Assembly: GCF_002777745.1 (NCBI RefSeq)
Contig: NZ_MEIO01000064.1
Coordinates: 1-64,000, forward strand
Direction of reading: 5' to 3'
DNA: 64,000 nt
From: Snodgrassella alvi
GTDB taxonomy: Bacteria > Pseudomonadota > Gammaproteobacteria > Burkholderiales > Neisseriaceae
The translations under genes and the position numbers were made by a program. The notes under the pieces are model-generated. The model did not search any database. It saw nothing but the letters and a program-made list of their open reading frames with translations, and had not been told where the DNA came from. Below, piece after piece: positions 16,591-24,500 of the stretch (positions are counted from its first letter, which is position 1; each line of letters starts with the position of its first letter).

Positions 16591-17322
16591 ATGTCTAATA
16601 ACCGCATAAATCATCAACCTGCTTTTTTGCTTGCATCACGCCCGTGGAGTGAAAGCAGCCTGCAAATAGAAATATTTTCCCGGGATTATGGCAGAGTGGT
16701 AATGCTGGCACGCAGTGCCCGGCGCAGGCAAAGTGAGCTACGCGGTGTACTCGTTCCGTTTGTGCCCTTACAGCTATCCTGGTATGGCAATAACGAACTA
16801 AAAACTTTACATCGTGCCGAATGGATAGGCGGGTGGCAGCAACCACAGAACCAAGCTTTATTCAGCGCATTGTATGTGAATGAATTGGTACTGAAACTTA
16901 CAGCACGCGAAGACCCGTTACCCCGGATTCATGCAGCAATGCATACTGTCTTGCAAAGCATTGCCAGTGGTGAGCATTTATCAGCACTGCGTTATTTTGA
17001 ATGGTCACTACTGCGGACTTTGGGCATCGCACCCGATATCAGCCGGGATAATCAGGGGCAGGCAATCATCAATCATGAACGTTACTGGTTACGTGCTGAA
17101 CATGCGCCAGTGTTATTAATGCAGGCACAGCTATCTGCACAGGAAGACGGCATTATTGTCCATGGATACACACTTAATGCCTTAACCACACAGTCTTTGA
17201 CAGAACAGCCTGAATGGCACACAGAAGCCATACGCCTTACGCGCTTACTGCTGGATTTCCGCTTGCCCGAAGACATACTCAGCCGACGAATATTGAAACA
17301 GTTGCAGCAATATACAGGATAA
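16591..17322 (+). CDS. recO: DNA repair protein RecO
   Basis: A 243-residue protein acting with RecF and RecR in loading RecA at single-strand gaps. It has the RecO N-terminal OB-fold (NHQPAFLLASRPWSESSLQIEIFSRDYGRVVMLARSARR..SELRG), then the helical C-terminal domain with LFSALYVNELVLKL and YFEWSLLRTLGI. The zinc-binding Cys found in some RecO proteins are absent, as in many proteobacterial members. It has no strong ribosome binding site and is followed by a long AT-rich stretch before the T6SS. Confidence 0.9.
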   Translation: MSNNRINHQPAFLLASRPWSESSLQIEIFSRDYGRVVMLARSARRRQSELRGVLVPFVPLQLSWYGNNELKTLHRAEWIGGWQQPQNQALFSALYVNELVLKLTAREDPLPRIHAAMHTVLQSIASGEHLSALRYFEWSLLRTLGIAPDISRDNQGQAIINHERYWLRAEHAPVLLMQAQLSAQEDGIIVHGYTLNALTTQSLTEQPEWHTEAIRLTRLLLDFRLPEDILSRRILKQLQQYTG

Positions 17323-17427
17323 AAATATTTTAATCAGAAAGAAAAGAAAAATAGTGCACTAAAGATATTAAATGATAATACTTAATTGTTGTATTTTTGT
17401 TGTTGTCAGTAAGACCATAAAATAATA

Positions 17428-17447
17428 TCTTTGATAATTGTCAAAGA
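17428..17447. promoter_or_regulatory. FNR/CRP-family-like palindrome
   Basis: TCTTTGA-N6-TCAAAGA, containing TTGAT-AATT-GTCAA, which matches 9 of 10 bases of the FNR consensus TTGAT-N4-ATCAA. It lies roughly 370 bases upstream of the predicted T6SS promoter, far for direct activation but possible for another start site. Confidence 0.4.
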
Positions 17448-17818
17448 AACCACCAGAATGACTTCACTATACAGAGCAAGTCATTTTATAAAATTGAATT
17501 TTAAATATCGTGTAAAATTATGAGAACAAACAGATATTAAATTCAGAGATAATAATTTTTAGAAGCTTTATTAACATTAACTATCAAAACGTAAACATAA
17601 AAAATTTCTTTGTTAATAAAACCCAATAAGAATAGTTCTCACTATATTTAATAATCAATCCTGTAACATTCTGAATAAACTTATTTACTCTTAACACAAA
17701 ATAAGTGAAAATAGGTCAAAACAAGTAGACAGAGTCAAGTATCAATATTGATACTTAACATCAATTAAAATTTTGCATCTAAAATTAAATTATCATGAAA
17801 ATTATAATACAAATTTTG

Positions 17819-17847
17819 TTGAAAATTTTCATATTATTATATATAAC
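17819..17847 (+). promoter_or_regulatory. Predicted sigma70 promoter of the T6SS operon
   Basis: TTGAAA, a 17-base spacer, then TATAAC. The spacing is ideal and the -10 box ends 67 bases before the tssB start codon. No better match lies between recO and tssB. Confidence 0.5.
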
Positions 17848-17914
17848 GCATCAAAAGGCTTAGAGGTAATGACTTTCGTCTGTTACCAACATTTAAATAT
17901 GAAAAGGAGTAATC

Positions 17915-18418
17915 ATGTCAGAAAGCTTCCAAAACGAAGTACCACCGGCTCGCGTCAATATTAAACTGGATTTACATACAGGGGGAGCGAAAAAGCAGGT
18001 TGAATTGCCATTGCGTTTACTGGTGGCTGGCGATTTCAGCTTCAACGAGAGTGATACCCCTTTGGCTGAACGCGAAAAAGTTTCAATCAACAAAAATAAC
18101 TTTGATGCTGTTCTTGCTGAAATGAATCCAACCCTAAAATTGTCTGTACCTAATACTCTGGCAGATGATGGTTCCGAAATTCCAGTCAATTTGGATTTCA
18201 AATCAATGAAAGACTTCCATCCTGAACAGGTTGTGCAGCAAGTACCAGAGCTCAAATCATTACTGGCTATGCGTAACCTATTAAGAGATCTGAAATCCAA
18301 TATTCTTGATAACGCAGTTTTACGCAAAGAACTGGAAAAAATTCTGCAAGACAAAAACCTTTCTGATGAGTTGCGCAAGGAGCTGGAAGCAATCTCACCT
18401 ATCATATCCAAAGAATAA
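17915..18418 (+). CDS. tssB: T6SS contractile sheath small subunit TssB (VipA)
   Basis: A 167-residue cytoplasmic protein that pairs with TssC to form the contractile sheath. Recognisable TssB features are RVNIKLDLHTGGAKKQVELPLRLLVAGDFS near the N-terminus, LSVPNTLADDGSEIPVNLDFKSMKDFHPE in the middle, and the helical C-terminus where TssC is bound. Ribosome binding site AAAGGAG precedes the ATG. It is the first gene of the operon and tssC follows after 21 bases. Confidence 0.95.
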   Translation: MSESFQNEVPPARVNIKLDLHTGGAKKQVELPLRLLVAGDFSFNESDTPLAEREKVSINKNNFDAVLAEMNPTLKLSVPNTLADDGSEIPVNLDFKSMKDFHPEQVVQQVPELKSLLAMRNLLRDLKSNILDNAVLRKELEKILQDKNLSDELRKELEAISPIISKE

Positions 18419-18439
18419 ATACCGCAGAGGAATTTAAGA

Positions 18440-19972
18440 ATGCAAAAAAATATGCAAGATAGTGGTTCCACTCAGGCTGCAAAAGCTGTTCAGCAATCAG
18501 TTTATGAATCATTATTTGACAAAATAAATCTGAATACTGTTTCTACAGCACCAACTTTTGATCATTACATCAACAATACAGCCTTATCTGAATCTGCAAC
18601 AAACGAGCGCATTTCAGTAGCGATAAACGTATTTCTGAAAATGATTCAGGACAGCTCACAAACAATAGACAGGCTGGATAAATCATTATTAGATTTTCAT
18701 ATAGCAAAACTGGACAGATTAATCAGTAACCAGCTCGACAATATTCTGCATCATCCGGAGTTTCAGGCAATTGAAAGTACCTGGCGCGGTTTAAAATTTT
18801 TGGTAGACCGCACCGATTTTCGCCAGAACGTCAAAATTGATGTACTTGATGTTTCCAAAGAGGCGCTGATCCGCGATTTTGAAGATTCACCAGAAGTAAT
18901 CCAAAGCGGTCTCTACAGCCATACTTACATCAATGAATACGATACTCCGGGCGGACAGCCATTTGCCTCAATCATTTCTGCTTATGAGTTTAACCGTTCA
19001 CCTCAGGACATTGAGTTACTCAGAAATATTTCAAAAGTTTCTGCTGCTGCACACATGCCATTCATTGGTTCAGTTGGGCCAGAATTTTTTGGCAAGGAAA
19101 CAATGGAAGAAGTTGCCTCAATTAAAGATATAGGTAACTACTTTGACCGTGCTGAATACATTAAATGGAATAGCTTCCGTAATACCGATGATGCCCGTTA
19201 TATAGGTCTTACATTGCCTCGTTTTCTGGCACGCTTGCCTTATGGTAGTGATACCGTACCAGTGCGTAGCTTCAATTATAGCGAAGAGGTTAAAGGTCCG
19301 GATCACAACCGTTATTTATGGTCTAATGCCACCTTCGCATTTGCAGCCAACATGGTAAGAAGCTTTATTAAAAATGGCTGGTGTGTACAGATTCGTGGTC
19401 CACAGGCCGGTGGCTTGATTGAAAATCTGCCAATCCACCTGTATGACTTGGGTTCTGGTGCGCAAATGAAAATTCCAACAGAGGTATTAATACCAGAAAC
19501 ACGAGAATTTGAATTTGCCAATCTGGGCTTTGTACCACTTTCTTTCTATAAGAATCATGATTTTGCCTGCTTCTTCTCAGCAAATTCAACCCAGAAGCCA
19601 GCGTTATACGACACCAAAGAAGCAACAGCCAATAGTCGTATCAACTCACGTCTGCCTTATATTTTCCTGCTGTCTCGTTTGGCGCATTATCTAAAACTGA
19701 TTCAGCGCGAAAACATTGGTATGACGAAAGATCGGCGTGTTCTGGAAGTAGAAATGAATAACTGGGTTCAGAATCTGGTTACAGAAATGACTGATCCAAG
19801 TGATGAGTTACAGGCTTCCCACCCGTTGCGTCAGGCAAAAGTCGTAGTGGAAGATATTGAGGATAATCCCGGTTTCTTCAAAATTAAACTGTTTGTCATT
19901 CCACATTTCCAAATTGAAGGTATGGACATTAACCTTTCACTGGTATCACAAATGCCAAAAGCAAAAAAGTAA
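18440..19972 (+). CDS. tssC: T6SS contractile sheath large subunit TssC (VipB)
   Basis: A 510-residue partner of TssB. Family marks include HPEFQAIESTWRGLKFLVDRTDF, YNEYDTPGG-type segment (NEYDTPGGQPFASII), MPFIGSVGPEFFG, IGLTLPRFLARLPYG and the C-terminal DNPGFFKIKLFVIPHFQIEGMDINLSLVS. It is full length. GAGGAA precedes the ATG. The N-terminal helix is the expected binding site for the ClpV ATPase encoded downstream. A hairpin lies between this gene and the PAAR gene. Confidence 0.97.
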   Translation: MQKNMQDSGSTQAAKAVQQSVYESLFDKINLNTVSTAPTFDHYINNTALSESATNERISVAINVFLKMIQDSSQTIDRLDKSLLDFHIAKLDRLISNQLDNILHHPEFQAIESTWRGLKFLVDRTDFRQNVKIDVLDVSKEALIRDFEDSPEVIQSGLYSHTYINEYDTPGGQPFASIISAYEFNRSPQDIELLRNISKVSAAAHMPFIGSVGPEFFGKETMEEVASIKDIGNYFDRAEYIKWNSFRNTDDARYIGLTLPRFLARLPYGSDTVPVRSFNYSEEVKGPDHNRYLWSNATFAFAANMVRSFIKNGWCVQIRGPQAGGLIENLPIHLYDLGSGAQMKIPTEVLIPETREFEFANLGFVPLSFYKNHDFACFFSANSTQKPALYDTKEATANSRINSRLPYIFLLSRLAHYLKLIQRENIGMTKDRRVLEVEMNNWVQNLVTEMTDPSDELQASHPLRQAKVVVEDIEDNPGFFKIKLFVIPHFQIEGMDINLSLVSQMPKAKK

Positions 19973-19989
19973 ACAGATAACTACAGAAA

Positions 19990-20017
19990 ATCTACCGATA
20001 GATTTCTATCGGTAGAT
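19990..20017 (+). promoter_or_regulatory. Intercistronic hairpin between tssC and PAAR gene
   Basis: An 11-bp perfect stem ATCTACCGATA/TATCGGTAGAT with loop GATTTC, without a T run. It could protect the tssBC mRNA 3' end and reduce expression of downstream genes, fitting the high sheath protein need. Confidence 0.5.
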
Positions 20018-20036
20018 AGCAAATAAGGAGAACTGA

Positions 20037-20300
20037 ATGTCACGTGCGATTATTTGTAAGGGAGATACCACCACACACGGTGGCGTAGTGCTTGAAGGTG
20101 ATCCAGTAGTCAATATAGAAGGACGAGCAGTAGCCCGTAAAGGCGACAGAGTTAGCTGTCCGAAATGTACAGGTACTCATTTCATCATAGAAGGCGACCA
20201 GCAATTAACAGTACAGGGGCGTCCAATGGCTCTGGAAAATATGAAAACCAGTTGTGGTGCCCGATTGTTGTCCAAACAATCAATAGCTAAATGTGAATAA
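20037..20300 (+). CDS. PAAR-domain T6SS spike tip protein
   Basis: An 87-residue PAAR protein that sharpens the VgrG spike and can carry effectors. It is a single PAAR domain without extension: GDTTTHGGVVLEGDP, AVARKGDRVSCPKCTGTHFIIEGDQQ and GRPMALENMKTSCGARLLS contain the repeating turns and the Cys/His pattern for zinc at the tip. Strong AAGGAG site 6 bases before the ATG. Being a bare PAAR, it probably serves the Tle1-like cargo through VgrG and the DUF4123 adaptor (inference). Confidence 0.92.
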   Translation: MSRAIICKGDTTTHGGVVLEGDPVVNIEGRAVARKGDRVSCPKCTGTHFIIEGDQQLTVQGRPMALENMKTSCGARLLSKQSIAKCE

Positions 20301-20326
20301 TCTCAATAATTAAAACAGGTTGTAAA

Positions 20327-21670
20327 TTGAAAATCATCAATCCGATCTGGTACGAAGGTACCTTACTGTTACCACAAATTTTCCAGCAACAGGAATTGTT
20401 ACAACAGGCCAATGCATTTAGTATAATGCAATGTGCACGCATTATGCCTTGGGGCGTAATGCGTATAGATGTAGACAGCAATAGCCTGGCCTTAAAAAAA
20501 CTGAAATTATCGGATTGTGCTGTTTCGTTTCAGGATGGTACATGGTTTGACTCCCGGCAGATGCAATTTTTGCCGCCCGCCCGTGACTTATCACAGATAC
20601 CGGAGAATATACTCGAAACTACCGTATACCTGTCTTTGCCAGAACTCAATACAGTAGGCACTAATCTGCTTGAAAACAACAGTAATGCACCATTACGCTT
20701 TTCAAAACAGTTTACCGCCGTTACAGACCTGTATGGAAGTCAACAAACCGAAATAGCAGAAAAACGATTAAATTTTAGCCTTAAATTCTCACATGAAAAC
20801 CGTCAGAATTTTTTAGCAATACCCATCCTGCGTCTGATAAAAAATCAGAATAATAACTGGCAGCTGGATACAGAATATGTACCGCCGGTATTCTTCATTG
20901 GCAGCAATATATTTCTAATGGAAATGCTGTCCAGACAGATTTCAATTTTACTTAATAAAAGCCAGCGTCTTAGCTCATTGCGCAAAGAGAGAAACCAGCA
21001 GTCGGCTGATTTTCTGGTGTCTGATATATCTTTATTCTGGCTGTTGAACATACTTAACCAGTCTGTGCCAGAAATGGCATTGTTGCAAACACACAGCAGC
21101 ATTGCACCTGAACACTATTACATACTGCTGGCACGGCTGGTAGGCAGCTTACTGTCGTTTTCAGTTGAATCAAGTATTAAAGACATACCCCAGTATGACC
21201 CACTCAATCTAAGTGCAACATTCATTCAGCTAAATGAAATGCTGTTAGAGCTTCTGGATACCGTTATACCTACAGTTCTTGTACTGATTGATCTGGAAAA
21301 AGTAGGTAATACCCGCTGGATTGGACATCTTCAGGATACACGTCTGAATGAAGAGACTGATTATTACATTTCTGTGCGTGCCAGCGTCCCATTATATGAA
21401 CTGCAAGAACGCTTTCCGAAGCTATGCAAAATCGGCTCACCTGATGATGTAGAGCGTATTTTACCATCGGCTTCCAATGGCATTCCATTGCGAATGATGC
21501 AGCGTCTGCCCAGTGCATTGCCCATGCGTTCCGAAGCAACCTATTTTGCATTGGATAAATCACATCCGGGCTTTAAAGCCATGATAGCAGCAAGATCGTG
21601 CTGTATTTATTCACCTAATTCATTTGATGGATTAAATATCGAATTATATGCGGTGCCTAATGAAGAATAA
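20327..21670 (+). CDS. tssK: T6SS baseplate protein TssK
   Basis: A 447-residue protein that joins the baseplate to the membrane complex. It begins KIINPIWYEGTLLLPQIFQQQE, matching the TssK opening W.EGM.L.PQHFQQ, and contains the RVMPWGV-like segment ARIMPWGVMRIDVD and the C-terminal YFALDKSHPGFKAM block. The best start is TTG 20327, after an imperfect site; no ATG is suitably placed. The end overlaps tssL by 11 bases, so the two are coupled. Confidence 0.93.
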   Translation: MKIINPIWYEGTLLLPQIFQQQELLQQANAFSIMQCARIMPWGVMRIDVDSNSLALKKLKLSDCAVSFQDGTWFDSRQMQFLPPARDLSQIPENILETTVYLSLPELNTVGTNLLENNSNAPLRFSKQFTAVTDLYGSQQTEIAEKRLNFSLKFSHENRQNFLAIPILRLIKNQNNNWQLDTEYVPPVFFIGSNIFLMEMLSRQISILLNKSQRLSSLRKERNQQSADFLVSDISLFWLLNILNQSVPEMALLQTHSSIAPEHYYILLARLVGSLLSFSVESSIKDIPQYDPLNLSATFIQLNEMLLELLDTVIPTVLVLIDLEKVGNTRWIGHLQDTRLNEETDYYISVRASVPLYELQERFPKLCKIGSPDDVERILPSASNGIPLRMMQRLPSALPMRSEATYFALDKSHPGFKAMIAARSCCIYSPNSFDGLNIELYAVPNEE

Positions 21671-22301
21671 CCAGATTCCAGATTACGTACGGGAAAATCT
21701 GCGTAATTACATTTTATTTGTAACACGGTTAAACATGGGACATGCCATACAGAATATGGATGAAGTGCAGCTTATCGCAATTCATTTGGTCTCAGAATTT
21801 GAACAGAAACTGAGCGAAAATCACGTGCCGGAACATGAGCGTAAACAAATATGTTATGGCTTGTATGCCTTAGTCGATGAGCTGGCATTGCGATTTTTAG
21901 ATAGCAAAAACAAATTAATCTGGGAAAATAGCCCATTGCAGGTGTCACAGTTTGGAGAATACGATGCCGGTATACAATTATTTGAAGATATTCAGAACGA
22001 ATTGCATAAAAATGACCCATCCTACTGGCTGTTAAGTGTATGGCAACTGATATTTGCACTTGGATTCAATGGCAAATACCTTTTTGAAGATACACATATA
22101 CGCAATGAACTAATCACCAAAATCGATTCGCATCTGCCCGAAATAACCATACCCTCCATTCCGTCCAGCCGTAAGTTGCGTCCCATAACCTTTCGGTCTT
22201 TTTCCGCAGTTAGCTGGAGCATAGCACTACTGATATTCACCATAGTAGTATATCTGGTATTAAACAAATATCTCAGCAATCTGGTTACCAGTATTGGATA
22301 A
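21660..22301 (+). CDS. tssL: T6SS inner membrane protein TssL (DotU/IcmH family)
   Basis: About 213 residues, starting MKNNQIPDYV. A cytoplasmic helical DotU domain (ICYGLYALVDELALRF, then FGEYDAGIQLFEDIQNEL, then ELLSVWQ-like SYWLLSVWQLIFALGFNGKY) is followed by one C-terminal membrane helix (about residues 184-203). It lacks its own peptidoglycan-binding domain; the next gene provides an OmpA domain. ATG 21660 lies within the tssK end. It is part of the TssJLM membrane complex. Confidence 0.93.
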   Translation: MKNNQIPDYVRENLRNYILFVTRLNMGHAIQNMDEVQLIAIHLVSEFEQKLSENHVPEHERKQICYGLYALVDELALRFLDSKNKLIWENSPLQVSQFGEYDAGIQLFEDIQNELHKNDPSYWLLSVWQLIFALGFNGKYLFEDTHIRNELITKIDSHLPEITIPSIPSSRKLRPITFRSFSAVSWSIALLIFTIVVYLVLNKYLSNLVTSIG

Positions 22302-22309
22302 GGGGCCAA

Positions 22310-23920
22310 ATGAGTAAACGTATTTATTACACATTATTGCTAGTCTGGATTGTTTGCCTTTCACTTTATTTTATCTGGCAGATCTGGGATATATACTGGG
22401 TAATCAAAACTTGCCTGAGTATACTGATAGTACTGTCCTGTGGTTTTTTGTGGTACCAGAATCAATTTTGGTTGCGAAAGCAAAATGCAACAAATCTGCA
22501 CAGCATTCCAAAATCACAGCGCATAGTACTGGTAGCAGGAGACGATTTATCAGACTGGATTGAATCTTCTGAGCGCTGGCGACTACTGCGTGACTCCATG
22601 TGGGTTCGAGTAGAGGATTGCGCCCAATTAATAGACATTTACCGGGCACTGGATGAACAGAATAAAATAGCAAACGGCATATTACTGATCATTAACCCAG
22701 ACAGATATCCGCATGTAGCAGCACTGGAGCAGCGAATATCACAATGGCGGCAGGAAATAGAAACCGTTCAGGCTTTATACAAACGCCAGTTACCACTGAC
22801 TCTCGGTATTCACACTAATCTGCTTGATAAAAATCTGGATTACTGGCCGCAAAATATCAATAACCAATTATGCAGACAGCGTAGTAGTGTACAAGAATAC
22901 TTTGAGTGCCTGCAAAAACAACTGGATAGCTATGCAGCTTTAAATCCTCAGCAGCCTGAGCATATAAGCTATACAGTAGCCTCCACACTTTATCTAAATC
23001 AGCAATGGCTCATTCAGTATGTAATCAAAAACCTGTTGCCGGAAAAACCATACCGTAATTCCCTCTATCTGGTTGCATGCGTCTGGCTAAACAGTTTTAA
23101 CAGTAATCAGAACGCAGATTGGCGCAAATTTGAAATCGAAGCAACAGGACTGGTTACCCCTAATCAAACCTTTACCGTAACCGGCCTGAAAAACTTTCCG
23201 ATTATCGAAAACAATTTTGTCCATCAGCGCTATCTGAGCAAAGGCGCAAAATACCTGTGTTACGGAATTAACTGGTTTTTAATTTTCTGCCTGATCGGTA
23301 CAGGATACTCATTTGTAGAAAACAAAAAATGGTTGCAGAAAGTTATTGCAGGACACCAGCAATACATAGCAATACCTCAACACATGGAAAAAGAACGACT
23401 GGATAGCATAAACAACCTCAAGCTTATCCAGCAAACATTACACGACTACATGACATACGGCGAACCCAGAAAAATGGGATTTGGCTTATATCATGCTACC
23501 CGGTTATTACCCATTATCAATAAAGACATAAATACATTCCAATTGGAAAAACAGAAAAAACAGATTATTCGACTTGATACCACAGCACTGTTTGATGTAG
23601 GTCAAAGCAAACTGAAAACAGATGCCAAACTGGTATTACAAGGAGTGCTGACCTGGGTACAGGCAAACCCGAATAAAAGAGTACTGATAGATGGTCATAC
23701 CGATAACACCGGAAATGCCGCCAGCAATAAGACTTTATCATTCAGCAGAGCTGAAGCGGTGAGGGATTGGCTCGTTAACGCCTCAACCTTCCCAGAAGAT
23801 CATTTTACCGTACAGGGATATGGGGATAGTAAACCCATAGCAAGCAACGACAACCCGCAAGGGCGTAGTAAAAATCGTCGTGTCGAAATTACCTTGGTCG
23901 ATATGAACCATACCGACTGA
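22310..23920 (+). CDS. T6SS-associated OmpA-family peptidoglycan-binding protein
   Basis: A 536-residue protein. Two membrane helices lie at the N-terminus (about residues 5-50), then about 250 residues of mostly helical sequence of unknown fold, another hydrophobic helix (about residues 316-336, WFLIFCLIGTGYSF), and a C-terminal OmpA/MotB domain (about residues 405-530) with LFDVGQSKL, VLIDGHTDNTGN, LSFSRAEAVRDWL and SKNRRVEI. The OmpA domain binds peptidoglycan and would anchor the T6SS membrane complex, replacing the fused domain found in other TssL proteins. Ribosome binding site AAGGGG. It resembles TagL-type accessory proteins in function, but the middle region is distinct. Confidence 0.85.
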   Translation: MSKRIYYTLLLVWIVCLSLYFIWQIWDIYWVIKTCLSILIVLSCGFLWYQNQFWLRKQNATNLHSIPKSQRIVLVAGDDLSDWIESSERWRLLRDSMWVRVEDCAQLIDIYRALDEQNKIANGILLIINPDRYPHVAALEQRISQWRQEIETVQALYKRQLPLTLGIHTNLLDKNLDYWPQNINNQLCRQRSSVQEYFECLQKQLDSYAALNPQQPEHISYTVASTLYLNQQWLIQYVIKNLLPEKPYRNSLYLVACVWLNSFNSNQNADWRKFEIEATGLVTPNQTFTVTGLKNFPIIENNFVHQRYLSKGAKYLCYGINWFLIFCLIGTGYSFVENKKWLQKVIAGHQQYIAIPQHMEKERLDSINNLKLIQQTLHDYMTYGEPRKMGFGLYHATRLLPIINKDINTFQLEKQKKQIIRLDTTALFDVGQSKLKTDAKLVLQGVLTWVQANPNKRVLIDGHTDNTGNAASNKTLSFSRAEAVRDWLVNASTFPEDHFTVQGYGDSKPIASNDNPQGRSKNRRVEITLVDMNHTD

Positions 23921-23954
23921 AGTAATGTTTATTAACTCATACAAGGATATTCCT

Positions 23955-24440
23955 ATGGCAATTCCAGCATATTTATGGATCAAGGATGACGGTGGTTCTG
24001 ATATCAAAGGTTCTGTAACCGTACAGAGTCGTGAAGGTTCAGTGGAAGTATTGGCATTTGACCACGAAGTTTACATTCCTACTGATGGCAACACCGGCAA
24101 ACTCACAGGTACACGAGTTCACAAGCCCATTTCTTTTGTCAAAGAATATGATGCTTCTTCACCATATCTGTACAAAGCAGTAACCAATGGCCAGAACCTC
24201 AAGACTCTGGAATTTAAATGGTATCGCATTGATGATGCAGGTCAGGAGAAAGAATATTTCAACACCCTGCTCGAAAATGTGAAAGTAGTAGCCGTGCGTC
24301 CGAAAATGCACAACATTAAAGAAATTAGCAAAGAACGCTATAACCACCTTGAGGAAGTGGAATTGCGTTATGAAAAAATCACCTGGTCTTACAAGGATGG
24401 CAATATTGTTCATTCAGATAGCTGGGTGGAAAACCGTTAA
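23955..24440 (+). CDS. tssD: T6SS inner tube protein Hcp (TssD)
   Basis: About 161 residues, starting MAIPAYLWIKDDGGSDIKGS. AAGGA at 23943-23947 supports this start over the in-frame ATG at 23925. Hexameric ring protein that stacks into the tube propelled by the sheath. Family marks: IKGSVTVQSREGSVEVLAFDHEVYIPTD, THKPISF-like VHKPISFVKEYD, SPYLYKAVTNGQNLKTLEFKWYRID and the C-terminal NHLEEVELRYEKITWSY. It has no C-terminal effector extension. It is followed by a strong terminator, consistent with high expression. Confidence 0.96.
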   Translation: MAIPAYLWIKDDGGSDIKGSVTVQSREGSVEVLAFDHEVYIPTDGNTGKLTGTRVHKPISFVKEYDASSPYLYKAVTNGQNLKTLEFKWYRIDDAGQEKEYFNTLLENVKVVAVRPKMHNIKEISKERYNHLEEVELRYEKITWSYKDGNIVHSDSWVENR

Positions 24441-24455
24441 TTTTAACTAACCCGG

Positions 24456-24480
24456 GGCGCACGGATACGTGCGCCTTTTT
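24456..24480 (+). terminator. Terminator after hcp
   Basis: Perfect 8-bp GC-rich stem GGCGCACG/CGTGCGCC, loop GATA, then five T residues, 16 bases after the hcp stop. clpV must be reached by read-through or its own promoter. Confidence 0.85.
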
Positions 24481-24500
24481 AAGTATCTGCTGGAGCCGCA

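Larger units (their letters stand above)
17323..17914. other. AT-rich control region upstream of the T6SS
   Basis: About 590 bases of AT-rich DNA without a gene; short frames overlapping tssB are chance. It contains a 7-bp-arm palindrome resembling an FNR/CRP site (17428-17447) and a sigma70-like promoter (17819-17847). Its strong AT bias would suit repression by an H-NS-like protein (inference). Confidence 0.5.

Noticed and set aside
17773-17964. 63-residue frame overlapping the tssB start
   Set aside because: It has no ribosome binding site, overlaps the predicted T6SS promoter and is out of frame with tssB.
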